A DNA stretch of 64,000 nt from Adiantum capillus-veneris (GCA_014529385.2 CM043947.1:121408891-121472890); one strand, 5' to 3'. Counted from the first letter of the stretch, positions 46,440 through 63,092 are shown. Notes: generated by a model from the sequence alone, not told the origin. Numbers and translations are program-made.

Positions 46440-47455
46440 AGACATCATACGCGTATGATGTCTCACAGCATGAAATTCACATCCATTTCAACATTTGAGT
46501 GCATAGCCTCATTCCACGTGTTAATCACATCCTATGAACCAAGTATCATGAGATTTGGAGTTAGAAAACCCAAGGAAAACCAAAAAAAAAAAAAAACGCA
46601 AAGTAGGCCATAAAATTGATTTTTGGTCCTAATTTTGTCAAAATAACTCCAAACTCATTGAAACTTTGTAGGATTGTTGGATTAACACATATACAAGCTA
46701 TCTGGAACCAAAAAGCACTATTTTGACATAAAAAACATCATACGCGTATGATGTCTATTTGCACTTACAGAGCCAAAAATGCTCATTTGTCATCATACAT
46801 CCATTATATATATCTAATACATGCTACATATGAAGTTTGGAACCATTTGGTCAAGTGGATCACCCCATTAGCCCAATTGAGGGAAAATCCTTCATCCAAA
46901 GCCTATTTTAGCCCAAATCCAACATGCTCAAGTCCAAACCAAGATTTGAGTAGATATAGTCCTTCACTAGTACATGGGGAGTCCACAGAACCAATCCCAT
47001 GCAAAATTGATGAAAAAGACATCATACGCGTATGATGTCTCCAGAGCCATTTTTAGCCCAAAATCTATCCAAACTTCATAAATCCACTGAATAAGCCTAT
47101 TTAAAGCCAAATCCAAGCTTATAGAGAAATTTGGTCCAAAAATACACTAAAAGACATCATACGCGTATGATGTCTCACTATGTGATTTTGGCACCTCAGG
47201 GCTTCAACCACCAAACAGAAGTGTTCTACATGCCATTTGAAAGTAATCCACCAAGTTTTACCCAATTTGGATCATAAAATCCAATTCCCTTTCAAAATTT
47301 TGCCAAGAGCCTGATCTGGACTAAACTGGCCACTTGACCAAATGGTATCCAAACTCAAATCCAAGCATATGATACTCATGTATACACTATCAGCTTCAAG
47401 CACAACCAATATGAAGTCATTCTGACACAAAAAACATCATACGCGTATGATGTCT
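46440..47455. repeat. Cluster of five 24-bp palindromes in the 3' block
   Basis: Copies at 46440-46463, 46733-46756 (AA for AG at the left end), 47017-47040, 47152-47175 and 47432-47455 (AA for AG at the left end). The core GACATCATACG and its reverse complement are otherwise intact. The spacing is 293, 284, 135 and 280 bp. Confidence 0.97.
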
Positions 47456-47621
47456 CAAGCATGTTTTTGAGCCCAGTTTGCATATTTTTTCACCTACATT
47501 GCATCCTTAGGCCCTGAATAGCTCATGTTTCAATTTTCAAGTCATTTGAATAGTTAAAAGCTTCATTTCGGCTTTCAGTACTAAAAAGACGCTAACTTCT
47601 GAAATTGGAGTTACAGGATCC

Positions 47622-50600
47622 ATGGATTCCGCTAAGTCATCGGCAACTAAGAGAAAAAGACCAACCATCAAGGATGCTCTTGCAGAAGCAGAACCTTTTG
47701 ATATTCCAACAGAAACCCTCAAGCCAACCAAGACTTGGGTGGAGGAAGAAGCAGTACTAGAAAAAGAGGGTATAAAGATCTACCAAGGGACTTTCAGAGA
47801 TCCTCAAGGGCAAGCGGTCGATGTACCTATGATCCCACGAGAATTAGTGGATTATAGCAGGTCAGAGAACATCAGCAGGTACCTGGAAAGGGCAGACTTG
47901 CACAGATTCTTCACCTCGAGACCATCAGGTGTAGATACAAGAAGAGTGTATGAGTTGGCAACCTCCATTCAGAAGGATGGGAAAGCCACATGACAGCAAT
48001 AGATGGAGAGAAAGTAGAGGTACAGATCACTCCACATCTCATTGCAGATGCATTGAAGCTGCACAACAAAGGGAGCTCTGTCAGGGAAAGAAGGGAGGCT
48101 ATAGAGGTTTATGGGTCCAAGAAACAGAATGCAACCTACGGACATATGGCAGATCAACGAGCGGCAACCCTTTGCCAATTATACAACCAGTTTCTCCATG
48201 TGTGCAGTAAAAGACCGCAGAAGTATACTACACCACCCCATGCCATTGTGAACCATCACATGGGCACTGAAGAGCAACATGCCAAAAGAGGTGAATTATG
48301 CTCAATACATCCACGAGCAAGTAATCGCCATGCACAACCAGAAGCCAAAGTACATAGGAGGAGGAGAAATCCTAACAAGAATAGCTTATGAAGCTATTGG
48401 AGCTAGGGGTCAAGGGCCACGGGTTCCCTCCCAGAATGAGTGGCTTAGAGAAGCCGATGAAGAGGAAGAACAGCAAGAAGCATCCAAGAGGGCATCCACA
48501 AGAGCACGCCGAAAACTAGAAATAGTTTCAGAACCTGAAGAGGCTGTGGACGAGCCGCTCAAGAAGAAAGCGAAGAAGAAGGCTGATCCCAAGCAAACCA
48601 AAAGTCAAAAAGCCGCAAGAATGGAAAGGCTGGTGGAGCAGTTCAGAGCGGAAAGAGCTTTAAAGGGGGACTTTGAAGAAATGTGGGTGCCAGACCCCAC
48701 TAAAGTCGGAACCAGCTCAGCCAGGCCACATGTTGATCAATATGATCAATATATTAGAGCTTATGAGGAGTCGGAGGCCATACTGGAGCAGCAACCTGTC
48801 GAGCCTTATACTGACGAGGAATTACAGCTTTTAAAAGCTGAGCTGAAAAAGGACGAAAAGGAGAAGAAGGAAGTAGATGAGTCTACTGAACTTCGAGAGA
48901 AAGATGGGCAAGCAAACAAAGGGAAAGCCAAGATGACTGAGGACAATCAGCCCTCCTTTACTGATGTACCAAGCCCGAAGAAGACGGAAATTATTGTGGA
49001 GGAGACCACAATAGAAATAGAAACAGAAGTTATGGAAAAGCCGGAGGCCGGGACCAAGGAAAAGGAGATAGATCCAGTTCAACAAAAGAAAGGTGATTAT
49101 GAGGATCTGGTAGCGATCGGATACAGTGAAGAAGAGGCCCTGGAGGCATTTTATGGGATATCCCTACGAAAACAAGATGATCGGAAAGGGACGAAGGAAA
49201 AGACAAAGGGTACAATGGAGAGTGAAGAGAAAATGGACGAACAGAACATACTAGAAGAGCCGAAGCCATTGGAGGTGGTGGCAGAAAGAGCTGTCAAGTT
49301 GACAGATGAAGATGAAAAAGACATGCACATGGTGCATGAACTGCTCAGCAAGATTAAAGAAAGATCCAGAGCAAAGGAAGTAGCAATTGAGACAGCAAAA
49401 CAAAAGGAAGCAGAGTTGCAGAAGAAGTTAGAGAATGCTATGACTGAATCTGAAAGTCATAAAGCATCACTCTACGACGCAGAAAACGAGAGAGACGGCT
49501 TGATACTCCAACTAGCCGAAGCTTCAAGAGAGGTAACAAGTTCACAGGAAGCAAAGGAGCGAATAGAAGATGAGCTGGAGGCAGCCAAGGATGAGCTCAT
49601 TGAGCTAAGGGAAAGAGTCGAACTTCAAGAAAGGACAATCACGAGACTCAGGACCACCCCTAGAGCTAGCAGAGCAGGAACAGAACAAGAGGGAGCCCTC
49701 GTACCAGCTCTAGAAGATCAGGTCAGAAGTTTGCAAAGAGAGCTAAGGTTAGAGCAAGTGCAAAGATTGCACATGGCGGAGGGATCATTGGCTGCAGAGG
49801 AGAGGCTCACATCAGAAAACCAAACACTAAGGACAGAAAATGAGGCCCTCCGCAAACAGCTCCAAGACCTCCAAGAGCAACAAAGAAGAGAAACAGAGAC
49901 ACCACAAGAAGAAGCAGGGGGAGCAGCCATAGAGCTACCAGAAACTGGAGAGGCAACCACAATTGAAGATCCAGCCCTAGTTCAAGAAGTGGCCTCGACT
50001 TCAGGAATCTCTGAAGAAGAAGAACAAAGGCTCCAGGACCAAATAGAAAAGTCAACAGAGGAAAGTGCCAAGGCAGAAATGGAATGGGAAAGGAGACTCC
50101 TCATCTCCATTAGACTTCAAGGTTTAGACACAAAAGTGCTCCATGAAGAGTAGATGCAACCCAGCCTGCCTTTCCCTCTAATGAAATTTGAAGTGATAAA
50201 GACGAAAAAGAGAATAGAGGAGGAGCAGTATGTCGCTCTTTACGAAGGCGACATCACAAAGGATGAACAATCAAAGAAGATTGTAGATTCTCAACCTAGA
50301 TGGAGGAAAGGTTGGCTGAACAAATACCCAGCCTACCTCATCTACTTGGTAGAGGCTCCAAAGGAGATTCGGGAGGATGCAACCTTCTGCCCGGTGCCAA
50401 GAGTCAGAAACTGGAAAGAGCATGGCAGGATTGCAGAAAAGAAGCCAAATTGGCTTAATTATCCCAGGATGCCAGGACCAAAGGAAGGAGAGAGAATAGG
50501 TAAAGCCTACATGGTGAAAACCCTAACGGGCACCATCAAACTCTTTACTGGCTCTCCTGAACTTTCGTGTCAGATGCTAAAGAAAATCTGCAGGACTCTC

Positions 50601-50897
50601 TTAGCATGCATTGAAGTGTTCGCGCCAGACAAAGCCACGACCTCGAGTCTACTATCGACGGCCGACACAGTGACGGATATGATGTATGATCTTTCATTGC
50701 AGCCATCACCAAAGGTGTTACATCTCTTATACCAAAGAATTATGTTTTTGCCTAGCTTCCACATGCAAACATTCGAAGAAGCTTTCTACACCGGATTTTA
50801 CACTCACGAAAGCAAAATATTCGGCCCAACCTTGACCATCGGCAACCTACGCTACGAATCACATTTGCAGATGCTCAAGACGACAGGACTCTATTGA
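47622..50897 (+). CDS. Giant-19 extra 3' ORF (~1,090 codons, coiled coil)
   Basis: Starts ATG at 47622 (M-D-S-A-K-S-S) and runs to TGA at 50895-50897. In this copy a frameshift near 47990 and its reversal by 48279, plus a TAG at 50151-50153, break it. The left copy is open through the first break and has TGG at the TAG. The N-terminal ~270 residues (R-R-V-Y-E-L-A, I-T-P-H-L-I-A-D-A-L) recall the plant transposon-associated domain found in extra ORFs of Athila-type elements, a weak likeness. Residues ~280-830 are Glu/Lys-rich with long heptad-like stretches (coiled coil). The C-terminal ~245 residues form a separate folded-looking region (W-L-N-K-Y-P-A-Y-L-I-Y-L). The ORF lies between pol and the 3' LTR in sense. 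Function unknown; an Env-like membrane anchor is not seen. Confidence 0.65.
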
Positions 50898-50940
50898 CCA
50901 AGCCTTTTATAAAAGTCATGTCAGGGACGACATGAACGCG

Positions 50941-50951
50941 GAGGGGGGGAG
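50941..50951 (+). promoter_or_regulatory. Giant-19 polypurine tract
   Basis: GAGGGGGGGAG immediately before the 3' LTR start; primer for plus-strand synthesis. Confidence 0.85.
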
Positions 50952-51886
50952 TGTTGAGCCAGCAGAGGATCACACCCACATTTTTGCTCACACCCATCAT
51001 TTTGAAACCATTGATTGTAATAAATGTCTTTCCGACATTAATTTTGATTTGAGCCATTCATTAAGTAACGGGACTCAATTGAGTTTCCAGCTTGTAATCC
51101 CGGAGTAATTTCACTTGTTGATGTAAATAGTTAGAGATGTTCTCACCTCCAAGGCTGAGGTATATAAGCCAAAGTTTTGTAACCTAAGGAGATTCAATTA
51201 TTAATCAAAGTGAGTTTTGAGCGCCGTGACTGTGTCTGAGAGAGTGAGAGAGAGAGAGAGTCTTATCTTCTTGCTACGCGAGCTACGGAGCCACCATTGA
51301 AGAAGCGACACCGCCATTGTGTTAGCAACGGCGAGAGCTACGCACAGATACCAAGAGTGCGCGCTATCGGCTTCTATGTGTGGTAAGTTCCTACGAGCTT
51401 CGGTGTGATTTTTCTTCCAACTCGTGTGTCGGAATAGAGCGTGCAGCATATCTATAGAACCACAACGAGTAGAGCTACACATTGGTACCATCGGGGTCAA
51501 GTTTCGGTCACCTGTATTTTTCGGCCTGTCTTCATACGCGTTTACCGCACGGAGTGGTTATAGGTTGATTTTGCAGTTCAAGTCTTTAGGGTGTTGTTCT
51601 TACCTAGTGTATAGACTTCCCCTTGAGTTTGAGATCGATTCAATGATTCTAGATCCTGTTTCGTATAGCATTCGTTCGTAGTACGGATTTCAGTCACTTG
51701 CGTATTTTAGAACTTAGATTTGATTTCCTTAGTAGTGATTGTCATTAGAAGGTCGAGTAGGTGATTTGACACCCACCTAGTTGTTTCCATGCACCTGTGG
51801 GTCAAGCTCCGTCCTCGTCTGACAAATTCTGTTGTTGGTTGAGTTCTCGCTATTTAGCTTCCGCTAGCGGCGTAACCGCCTTAACA
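50952..51886 (+). repeat. Giant-19 3' LTR
   Basis: 935 bp, TGTTGAGCC ... CCTTAACA, followed by the TSD GACAC. It has a TATATAAG box at 51161-51168. Confidence 0.95.
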
Positions 51887-51891
51887 GACAC
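51887..51891 (+). repeat. Giant-19 target-site duplication, right flank
   Basis: GACAC, identical to 32627-32631. Confidence 0.9.
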
Positions 51892-53320
51892 CAAATATCT
51901 CTTTAACTAAGAAAAACTAGTTTTGTGCTCCGCTTTCCAATCAATACGCATCCCTTTCTTCAGAAGTCCTGTCAAAGGTGCTGCAATAAGAGCGTAATCC
52001 TTGACAAAAATCCTATACCAGCCTGTAATTCCAAGAAATCCTATGACTTCAGAAGAAGGTTGAGGCCAATCCACTATATCCTTGATCTTCTCGAGATCAA
52101 CTGAAATTCCATCGGCGGATATAATGAAACCTAAATAACTAACTTGGGGTGTTTAGAAAGTACACTTGCTTTCCTTAGCATAAAGCTGATGCTGACGTAG
52201 AATTTCCGACACTTTCCTGACATGTCCTTCATGCTCTGCTTCGTCTTTAGAGTAAACCAAAATATCATTGAAAAAAGACTAGGACAAAGCCATCCAAGTA
52301 AGGTCTAAAGATATACTGCATTACTCGATTGAAGCTTGCAGGTGCATTAGTAAGACCAAAGGACATAACTGTGAATTCATAATGCCCATACCTAGTATTA
52401 AAAGCTGTCTTCGGTATGTCTGATTCTTTGATTCTCATATGATAATATCCTGATCGAAGATCAATCTTTGAAAAGATCCTAGATCCATGGAGTCTATCCA
52501 ACAATTCATCAATTCTCCGTATTGGATACTTGTTCTTGACAGTCACTTGGTTAAGTCCACGATAATCTATGCATAGCCACAAAGATCCATCCTTCTTCTT
52601 TTGAAAAAGAACTGGTGCACCCCAAGGAGAAGTACTAGGTCTAATGAATCCTTGCTCAATCAATTGCTTAAGCTGTTCTTTAAGTTCTATAGCTTCGGGT
52701 AACGACATTTTGTATGGTCTCTTAGAAACAGGTTCACATCTTGGTATAGTTTCTATTTCATGGTCTACTTCACTATACGGTGGCAGATTGGCCAAGTCTT
52801 CTGGGAAAACATTGGCATATTCCTTCAACCATTCTAGGTGAAAGTTTGAATCTGATTGACCCATATTGTTAAGCTTCACAGTGTAAATCTGTTGTCCCTT
52901 CTTAAGTCCCTTTAGAAGTCTATTGGCTTTAACTAAATGAGCCTTGGGTATCCCATTTTTTCGTTGAACTAGAACTTCATTCCCAAGGTTATCTGTGAAC
53001 GCAAAGTTTCCCTGAGCACAATGAATGTGGGCTTGGTTCTTTTTCAACCAGTCCATTCCTAAAATTCCGTCATAAATTCCTAAAGGTAAAGTACGAAACT
53101 GCGTCGAAGTAGCATAACCCCCTAATTCAAAATCTATCAAACCTGCTGAATATTGAGATAACACTTCCTTCCCATTAGCTAGTTCTACTACTAGTCTATT
53201 TGCAGGATATTGGTTTAGCTTTAAAGTTCTCATGCATCTAGGAGATAGAAATGAATGCGTACTTCCACAGTTTATGAGGAATTCAACTTTATCACCTTGG
53301 CGCATTCTAGGAGCTTGAAT
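51892..53320 (-). pseudogene. Gyp-M protease and reverse transcriptase
   Basis: Chromovirus-like Ty3/gypsy polyprotein. The frame 53305-52265 (346 codons) has the protease box [11 protein letters not shown], where the catalytic Asp is Asn (codon 53270-53272), then G-I-L-G-M-D-W-L, the RT box [20 protein letters not shown] and [11 protein letters not shown]. The catalytic pair reads N-D rather than D-D (codons 52269-52264), just after a T-run where the frame shifts; that shift is shared by both arms. Coding sense continues (K-I-x-D-I-V-D-W-P-Q-P) to the Giant-19 insertion and resumes at 32626. Two catalytic changes plus the insertion make it dead. Confidence 0.88.
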
Positions 53321-53329
53321 TACTATGAA

Positions 53330-54250
53330 CTGCTGAGACGAGCACCAGGATTATCTATGGCAGCAGGCAACACTGCCTTTTCATCTGCTTCACCACCTAC
53401 AATCGGTTGTCCAACTACAGCATTAGCCCTAGCAACCGCACCACATCCTTGTCCTCTGCCTCCTCTTCCTCGTCCTCCACGATTTTTCGGTTGACCTCTT
53501 CCGTTGGCATTGAGAGGTACTGCATTTTCACCAGATGCACGAGTCTTCTTGGGACATCTGTTCTTGTAATGGCCGTACTCTTCGCAGTCATAACATCACA
53601 CATTGGAAAATTCGGTAGCGGTTGAAGTAGCTACCATAGGACGATCATGATAAGCAAGGTTTGCCGGTGTGTTATCCCAGTTATTTGGTCTGGCCCTCTT
53701 CGCTAAGTAATTTCTTCTACCCCAAGCAACTCTCATGATTTCCGCAGCTAATGGCTTGGCTCTTAACAAATCATCTTGCAATGTTGTCAGTCTAAGAGCT
53801 TCCAATCTACTGTTCATGGTTCTATGAGGCCTTGTCAAAACCTGGCCACTTGTTGTTCCAAGGTCATCTTGGGCGTATATCTCTTCAAAGTCACGAACTT
53901 GGAGTAGTATCCCTCTACAGTCAAGGATAGTTTCTTGAGTGAGAAAAACTCGTTCATTTTGATGGCCCTATGAGCTGGCGGTAAGTAGCGTTTGGTCACT
54001 GCAATCTTAATCTCTTCCCATGACTAAGAAGATCCAACAATGTCGAAGTCTTGGCAATGTTGTTTCCACCATATTTTGGCATCTCCGGTAAGTCGAAATA
54101 TGGCAAGCATAGTCTAATTCTGCGGGTGAGTTCCCGCAGCTTCAAAATAATCCTCCATGGCTTCGATCCACACCTCTGCATCTCATTCCACGTTGACCCC
54201 TTCACCTTTGACGTTGGGGGGTTGCGCTTGCTTGAGAAGAAGTTTGTTCT
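53330..54250 (-). pseudogene. Gyp-M gag
   Basis: Broken Gag of the chromovirus type. The core lies near 54205-53996 and continues in other frames with H-R-A-I-K-M-N-E-F-F-S-L and V-A-R-F-x-Q-G-L. The zinc knuckle CYDCEEYGHYKNRC (C-x2-C-x4-H-x4-C) is encoded at about 53554-53595, followed by a Gly/Arg-rich stretch (G-G-R-G-R-G-G-R-G). Several frameshifts. It precedes the protease on the same strand. Confidence 0.7.
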
Positions 54251-54488
54251 CCTGAATCACGGTATAAAGAGCAGAAGAAGGTACCTACATGATTTCATAA
54301 GATCGATAGACTGACAAATTTAAAGACTGATCACACGGCTTAAGATTTAACTTCAAAATAGACACAAGATCAAGATACTCAATTCAAAAGATTTGGTTCT
54401 TTATTCATAAAGTGAATATTTACAAGGATAGCCTTACAAAAGAGGCTTAGGGTATCTCACCCTAATTTATTGTAAATTTTTGCGGCCT

Positions 54489-55043
54489 CTAAAGAATCTG
54501 CATAGTTGGCTGACTTGGAATATGGTGATACAAACAATGGATGTTTGTAGTCACATTTCTACAATCTTCTAACTGATTGGTATAATAGTTCTTATACTCA
54601 TTGGAAATCGGAAAGTAAATTACAAGATTCAAATTCTTAGGAGTATTCTGAGAAAAAGTTTTGATCCTTCGATATGGAATTATCTCCATCACTTTATCCC
54701 ATACCCATTCGTTCAGGGGTTTCCCCATGCCTCCTGGATAAGTGGGAACAGTGATTCTCGAGTTTGTACCCAAGAAGTAGTACAACTGAACCACTCTTAG
54801 TTCCTCAGCCCAGCGTAGTTTCTTTAAATCCGTGGTAAGACATCCCAACTTCCAAGCATTGATGTAATAAGTCCCACCTTCATTGCTCCATTCGAGCTCC
54901 CAGCCTTTATCTATCCGAGTCGAATGAGGAGTGTGAGCCTTCATCAGTAGCTTCATCACGCTTCGTCGGAAAAGATAGTTTGGAGAACGACAAGCTCTCT
55001 CATAAATAAGCTCGAAGACTTGGAACTTGCGAAATTCAACCAC
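54489..55043 (-). CDS. Gyp-M ORF between PBS and gag (184 codons), unknown
   Basis: Open for 184 codons right after the PBS region. It has no ATG at the beginning; the frame is open back to about 55083 and the first in-frame ATG is internal (M-K-L-L-M-K-A-H). The composition is that of a folded protein: W-E-L-E-W-S-N-E-G-G-T-Y-Y-I-N, aromatic-rich, with few low-complexity stretches. The left-arm copy is frameshifted. I recognise no family. It may be an extra N-terminal Gag segment reached by splicing or frameshift, or a captured host fragment. Confidence 0.45.
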   Translation of the reverse strand: MVEFRKFQVFELIYERACRSPNYLFRRSVMKLLMKAHTPHSTRIDKGWELEWSNEGGTYYINAWKLGCLTTDLKKLRWAEELRVVQLYYFLGTNSRITVPTYPGGMGKPLNEWVWDKVMEIIPYRRIKTFSQNTPKNLNLVIYFPISNEYKNYYTNQLEDCRNVTTNIHCLYHHIPSQPTMQIL

Positions 55044-55159
55044 AGGATCTTCCTGAAATATCGACGTATAAGCCTTGGATTAGCTAACCAATTTTTCTTG
55101 TTTTTAAAATTTTCAGACAATACGAATTTTTTCCAAACTAACCTAGGCTCTGAACCCTA

Positions 55160-55172
55160 GGCTCTGATACCA
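55160..55172 (-). promoter_or_regulatory. Gyp-M primer-binding site (initiator tRNA-Met)
   Basis: The minus strand reads TGGTATCAGAGCC, two bases inside an LTR end CCTCACA. It is the standard initiator-Met PBS. Confidence 0.85.
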
Positions 55173-55174
55173 GC

Positions 55175-57581
55175 TGTGAGGCCCCCTCCCCGTCTCACCT
55201 AGATGGAACTGGAGGACACTTGACGGTCGCTAGATCGTATGCGGAAAAAAACAAAAAAATTGGCTTAGAAGAAAAAGAAGACCAGTGGATGGTCTCTCAT
55301 CATTTTGTGAATTGAGTCCAAGCCACTAGTGAAAAGGAGTCTAGATCCGTCCCGCAGGGGAAGCGTAATTTCATACTATCGGTCCTATTCTCATCTTCCA
55401 GGAGGAGAAGTAACGTTAGTGCCTTTTTTCCCATAACTTTTAGAGGCATGTACACCGAGTTCCTTCGGCTCTAGCGTAATGAGCTATCTAATGACGTTCT
55501 CTATTGCGCAGGGCAGAGAGTTCCCGACTAATCAGGACCACCAACTTGAGCCAAGCCCCCAATTTCCACCCCGCACTCACACAGAGTTTTGTGTGGCCTA
55601 ATTACTAACACATTGTTGTTCAACACTTAGGGTTCTTTTTTATATTTCCTTGACACAAGTTCGTTAAGACAGCCCTTCAAACATTGCTGAATCGGCACGG
55701 CACCAAAACATATCTTTCCTAGGAAAAATACTCAATAAACAATATTTCTTAAAAAATTCCAATGTCCTGGAGTCGTGAGGACCTCCAACGAGTGTTAACC
55801 CATTGTCAACTGGCCGCCCATACAACCAGTCCATGATTCCACCCAATTCATGGAGTAACTCTCCGGGTAAAAATCATGTATCCCCAGCATAGAAAGCAAG
55901 CCATGGACATATCCACTGCATAGAAAGCAAGTCGTGGATTTAACTCCTGCGATAACTTTGCGAGCTACCGTCCTGTGATTAGTAGGGGGTTCAGACTAAA
56001 TCAACATTGGAATAATGAATGAAACTTGCTTGAGATAGTTTTTCCTACCAACCATTCTTTCCTACTTGCAAGCAGTCTTTCCATAAAGCATTTCTTTCCT
56101 ATTTACTTCAACTTAAATTTAAATAAAATCTTTAAAAGATACCAATGCCATTGTCTCAGTTGGATTTCCAACATAGTTTGGGGAATTAAAACATTGCTAA
56201 GTTATCGTAATGCAATGTTTATGTAAATACAAAAATTAAATTTATCCAACCTCATGAGCTTCCTCCTCGATGCCTCCTGAGATGGCCGGATTTTCTTCTC
56301 TCATAGGTGCTTTACCGTTGTTCACCATGTTGCTAGTTCTCGCCTCGTGGTCGTTAGCACCACCAAACCGGGTTCTCTTGGGGCCGTATCTCATACTAAG
56401 ATTAGTTCTTTTGGAGAAACAAGAGACTATGCGTAATTCCCACAACAACGAATGAGAAAACGTGACAAGGAATAACCTTACTTTTACACATAATGCTAGA
56501 TTAAATGCCAAGCCTTCATACTGCAAGTATGCAAGCTAACTCAAGAATGCCAAGCCTTCATACTGCAAGTATGCAAGCTAACTCAAGAATGCCACAAGAT
56601 GATTATGTCTTAATAACTCATACCTCATCCTAAGATTATCATAAACTTCCTTCGTATGCAACATGAGATCAAGATTACTGCACTAATTAAATGAATCATT
56701 ATAACATACAATGGTAGACTATAACCATGAAAATACCCAATATAATAGATGATTCATACACAATTTGCTAAAGCAACACAATACCGTACTTGTACATCTT
56801 TTTTTTGTATGCAAGAAGTCTCATAATTATGTCCTAATTTCATGGGAAAATCAAGGGTTTAATTCCTTGATTAATCCTCAATTTGGATGCACAAAAATCT
56901 CACCATATCTTAGAGAATCATAGGTGAAGAGCTTTATGCACAACATGCATAACTACCAATGATGACTATATCCATAAACTCATGCTTAATTAAAGGAAAA
57001 TTATCTATCTTTAAGAGCAAGGTGCTCCTTAACCCAACAATGGAAATACAATCAATGGATGGAAACCATTGACAATACCCCACATATAATAGAGAATAGA
57101 TTATTTAACACTATATCTAGCTAGCAGAATTAAGCTCGAGATAGGAACCCTCTAGAGAAAAGAGACTATGGAGCAATAGGATTAACATAAAAATAATTAA
57201 ATTACCCTCAACTAAGGCCTCCTTTGTGTGGTATGTGATGTAGAAAGGCTTCACAAAAGAATGATCTGGCAACAACACTTCCTTGCACTGACTTGAAAAT
57301 TGTGTGTAAAACTGGGTGGGAATGCTCCTTATATAGGCTTCTGGGGGTTGCTTGATGGCCAAGGCATGCCCATACCTTCCTTGCTTGCCCCCTCTTGCCA
57401 AAAGGACAAGTAGAGGTGTCACAACCCTCTCACTAACCACTAGAGGTGTCTCCTTTTACTTAAATTAAGTGATACACCTCTATAGTGCATACTTAGCCTC
57501 CATGCCAACACTTCCCATACTTGACCCAACACTTGGCACAAGGCTACCTATCCACGTGACCCATGGCCATACATGATGGGG
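55175..57581 (-). repeat. Putative Gyp-M 5' LTR (part), right copy
   Basis: Mirror of 16197-18594, with the LTR end at 55175 and a TATA box (CTTATATA on plus) at 57328-57335. If the LTR start is at 63464 (minus strand TGGCAGG), the LARD-like element is nested in it. It contains a 42-bp tandem duplication near 56508-56593. No protein gene is recognised apart from a ~50-codon frame starting MRYGPKRTRFGG near 56397. Confidence 0.35.
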
Positions 57582-57586
57582 TTACA

Positions 57587-57763
57587 TGTCAGGACACGGG
57601 TCCTACGGGTAGGGCCCTACCCTAAAGGGGGGTCACGGACCCCAGCCACAGGCCCCAGCCACAGGCCAGCTAGTAGTGTGGACAGGGGATCCTAGGGCTA
57701 GGAGCCTATAAGTATGGGCGGTTGGGTGGAGGATCAAGGTCTCTAGCTCCTAGGGTTCTCATA
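57587..57763 (+). repeat. LARD-like element 5' LTR
   Basis: 177 bp starting TGTCAGGACACGGG and ending TTCTCATA. It matches 63109-63284 closely. Confidence 0.88.
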
Positions 57764-57764
57764 T

Positions 57765-57776
57765 TGGTATGAGAGC
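57765..57776 (+). promoter_or_regulatory. LARD-like element PBS
   Basis: TGGTATGAGAGC, one base off the initiator tRNA-Met complement. Confidence 0.7.
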
Positions 57777-63090
<5,314 letters not shown>

Positions 63091-63092
63091 CC

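Larger units (their letters stand above)
44842..47621 (+). other. Giant-19 3' non-coding block
   Basis: 2.8 kb, AT-rich, between pol and the extra ORF. It holds five palindromes (46440-47455), a poly(A) stretch near 46583-46596 and one 94-codon frame (46046-46330) that includes I-Y-M-D-D-L-C. No other gene is supported. The right and left copies are alike throughout. Confidence 0.6.
32632..51886 (+). mobile_element. Giant-19: complete 19.3-kb Ty3/gypsy-type LTR retrotransposon
   Basis: LTRs at 32632-33619 and 50952-51886 are about 98-99% alike outside a 55-bp duplication, and a perfect 5-bp TSD (GACAC) flanks the element. The internal order is PBS, leader with palindromes, gag, zinc knuckles, protease 1, linker, RT/RNase H, integrase with duplicated zinc domain, protease-like domain 2 with W-P-K repeats, internal polypurine tract, non-coding block with palindromes, ~1,090-codon extra ORF, polypurine tract. 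Protease before RT before integrase places it in Ty3/gypsy. The tRNA-Asp PBS, large size, absence of a chromodomain and extra 3' ORF suggest the Tat/Athila side of plant gypsy, but the exact lineage is inference. Many single-base frameshifts break the coding regions. Confidence 0.95.

Noticed and set aside
34157-47455. The spaced palindromes as a CRISPR array
   Set aside because: Spacing is 125-293 bp, the repeats are confined to a plant retrotransposon, and there are no cas genes.
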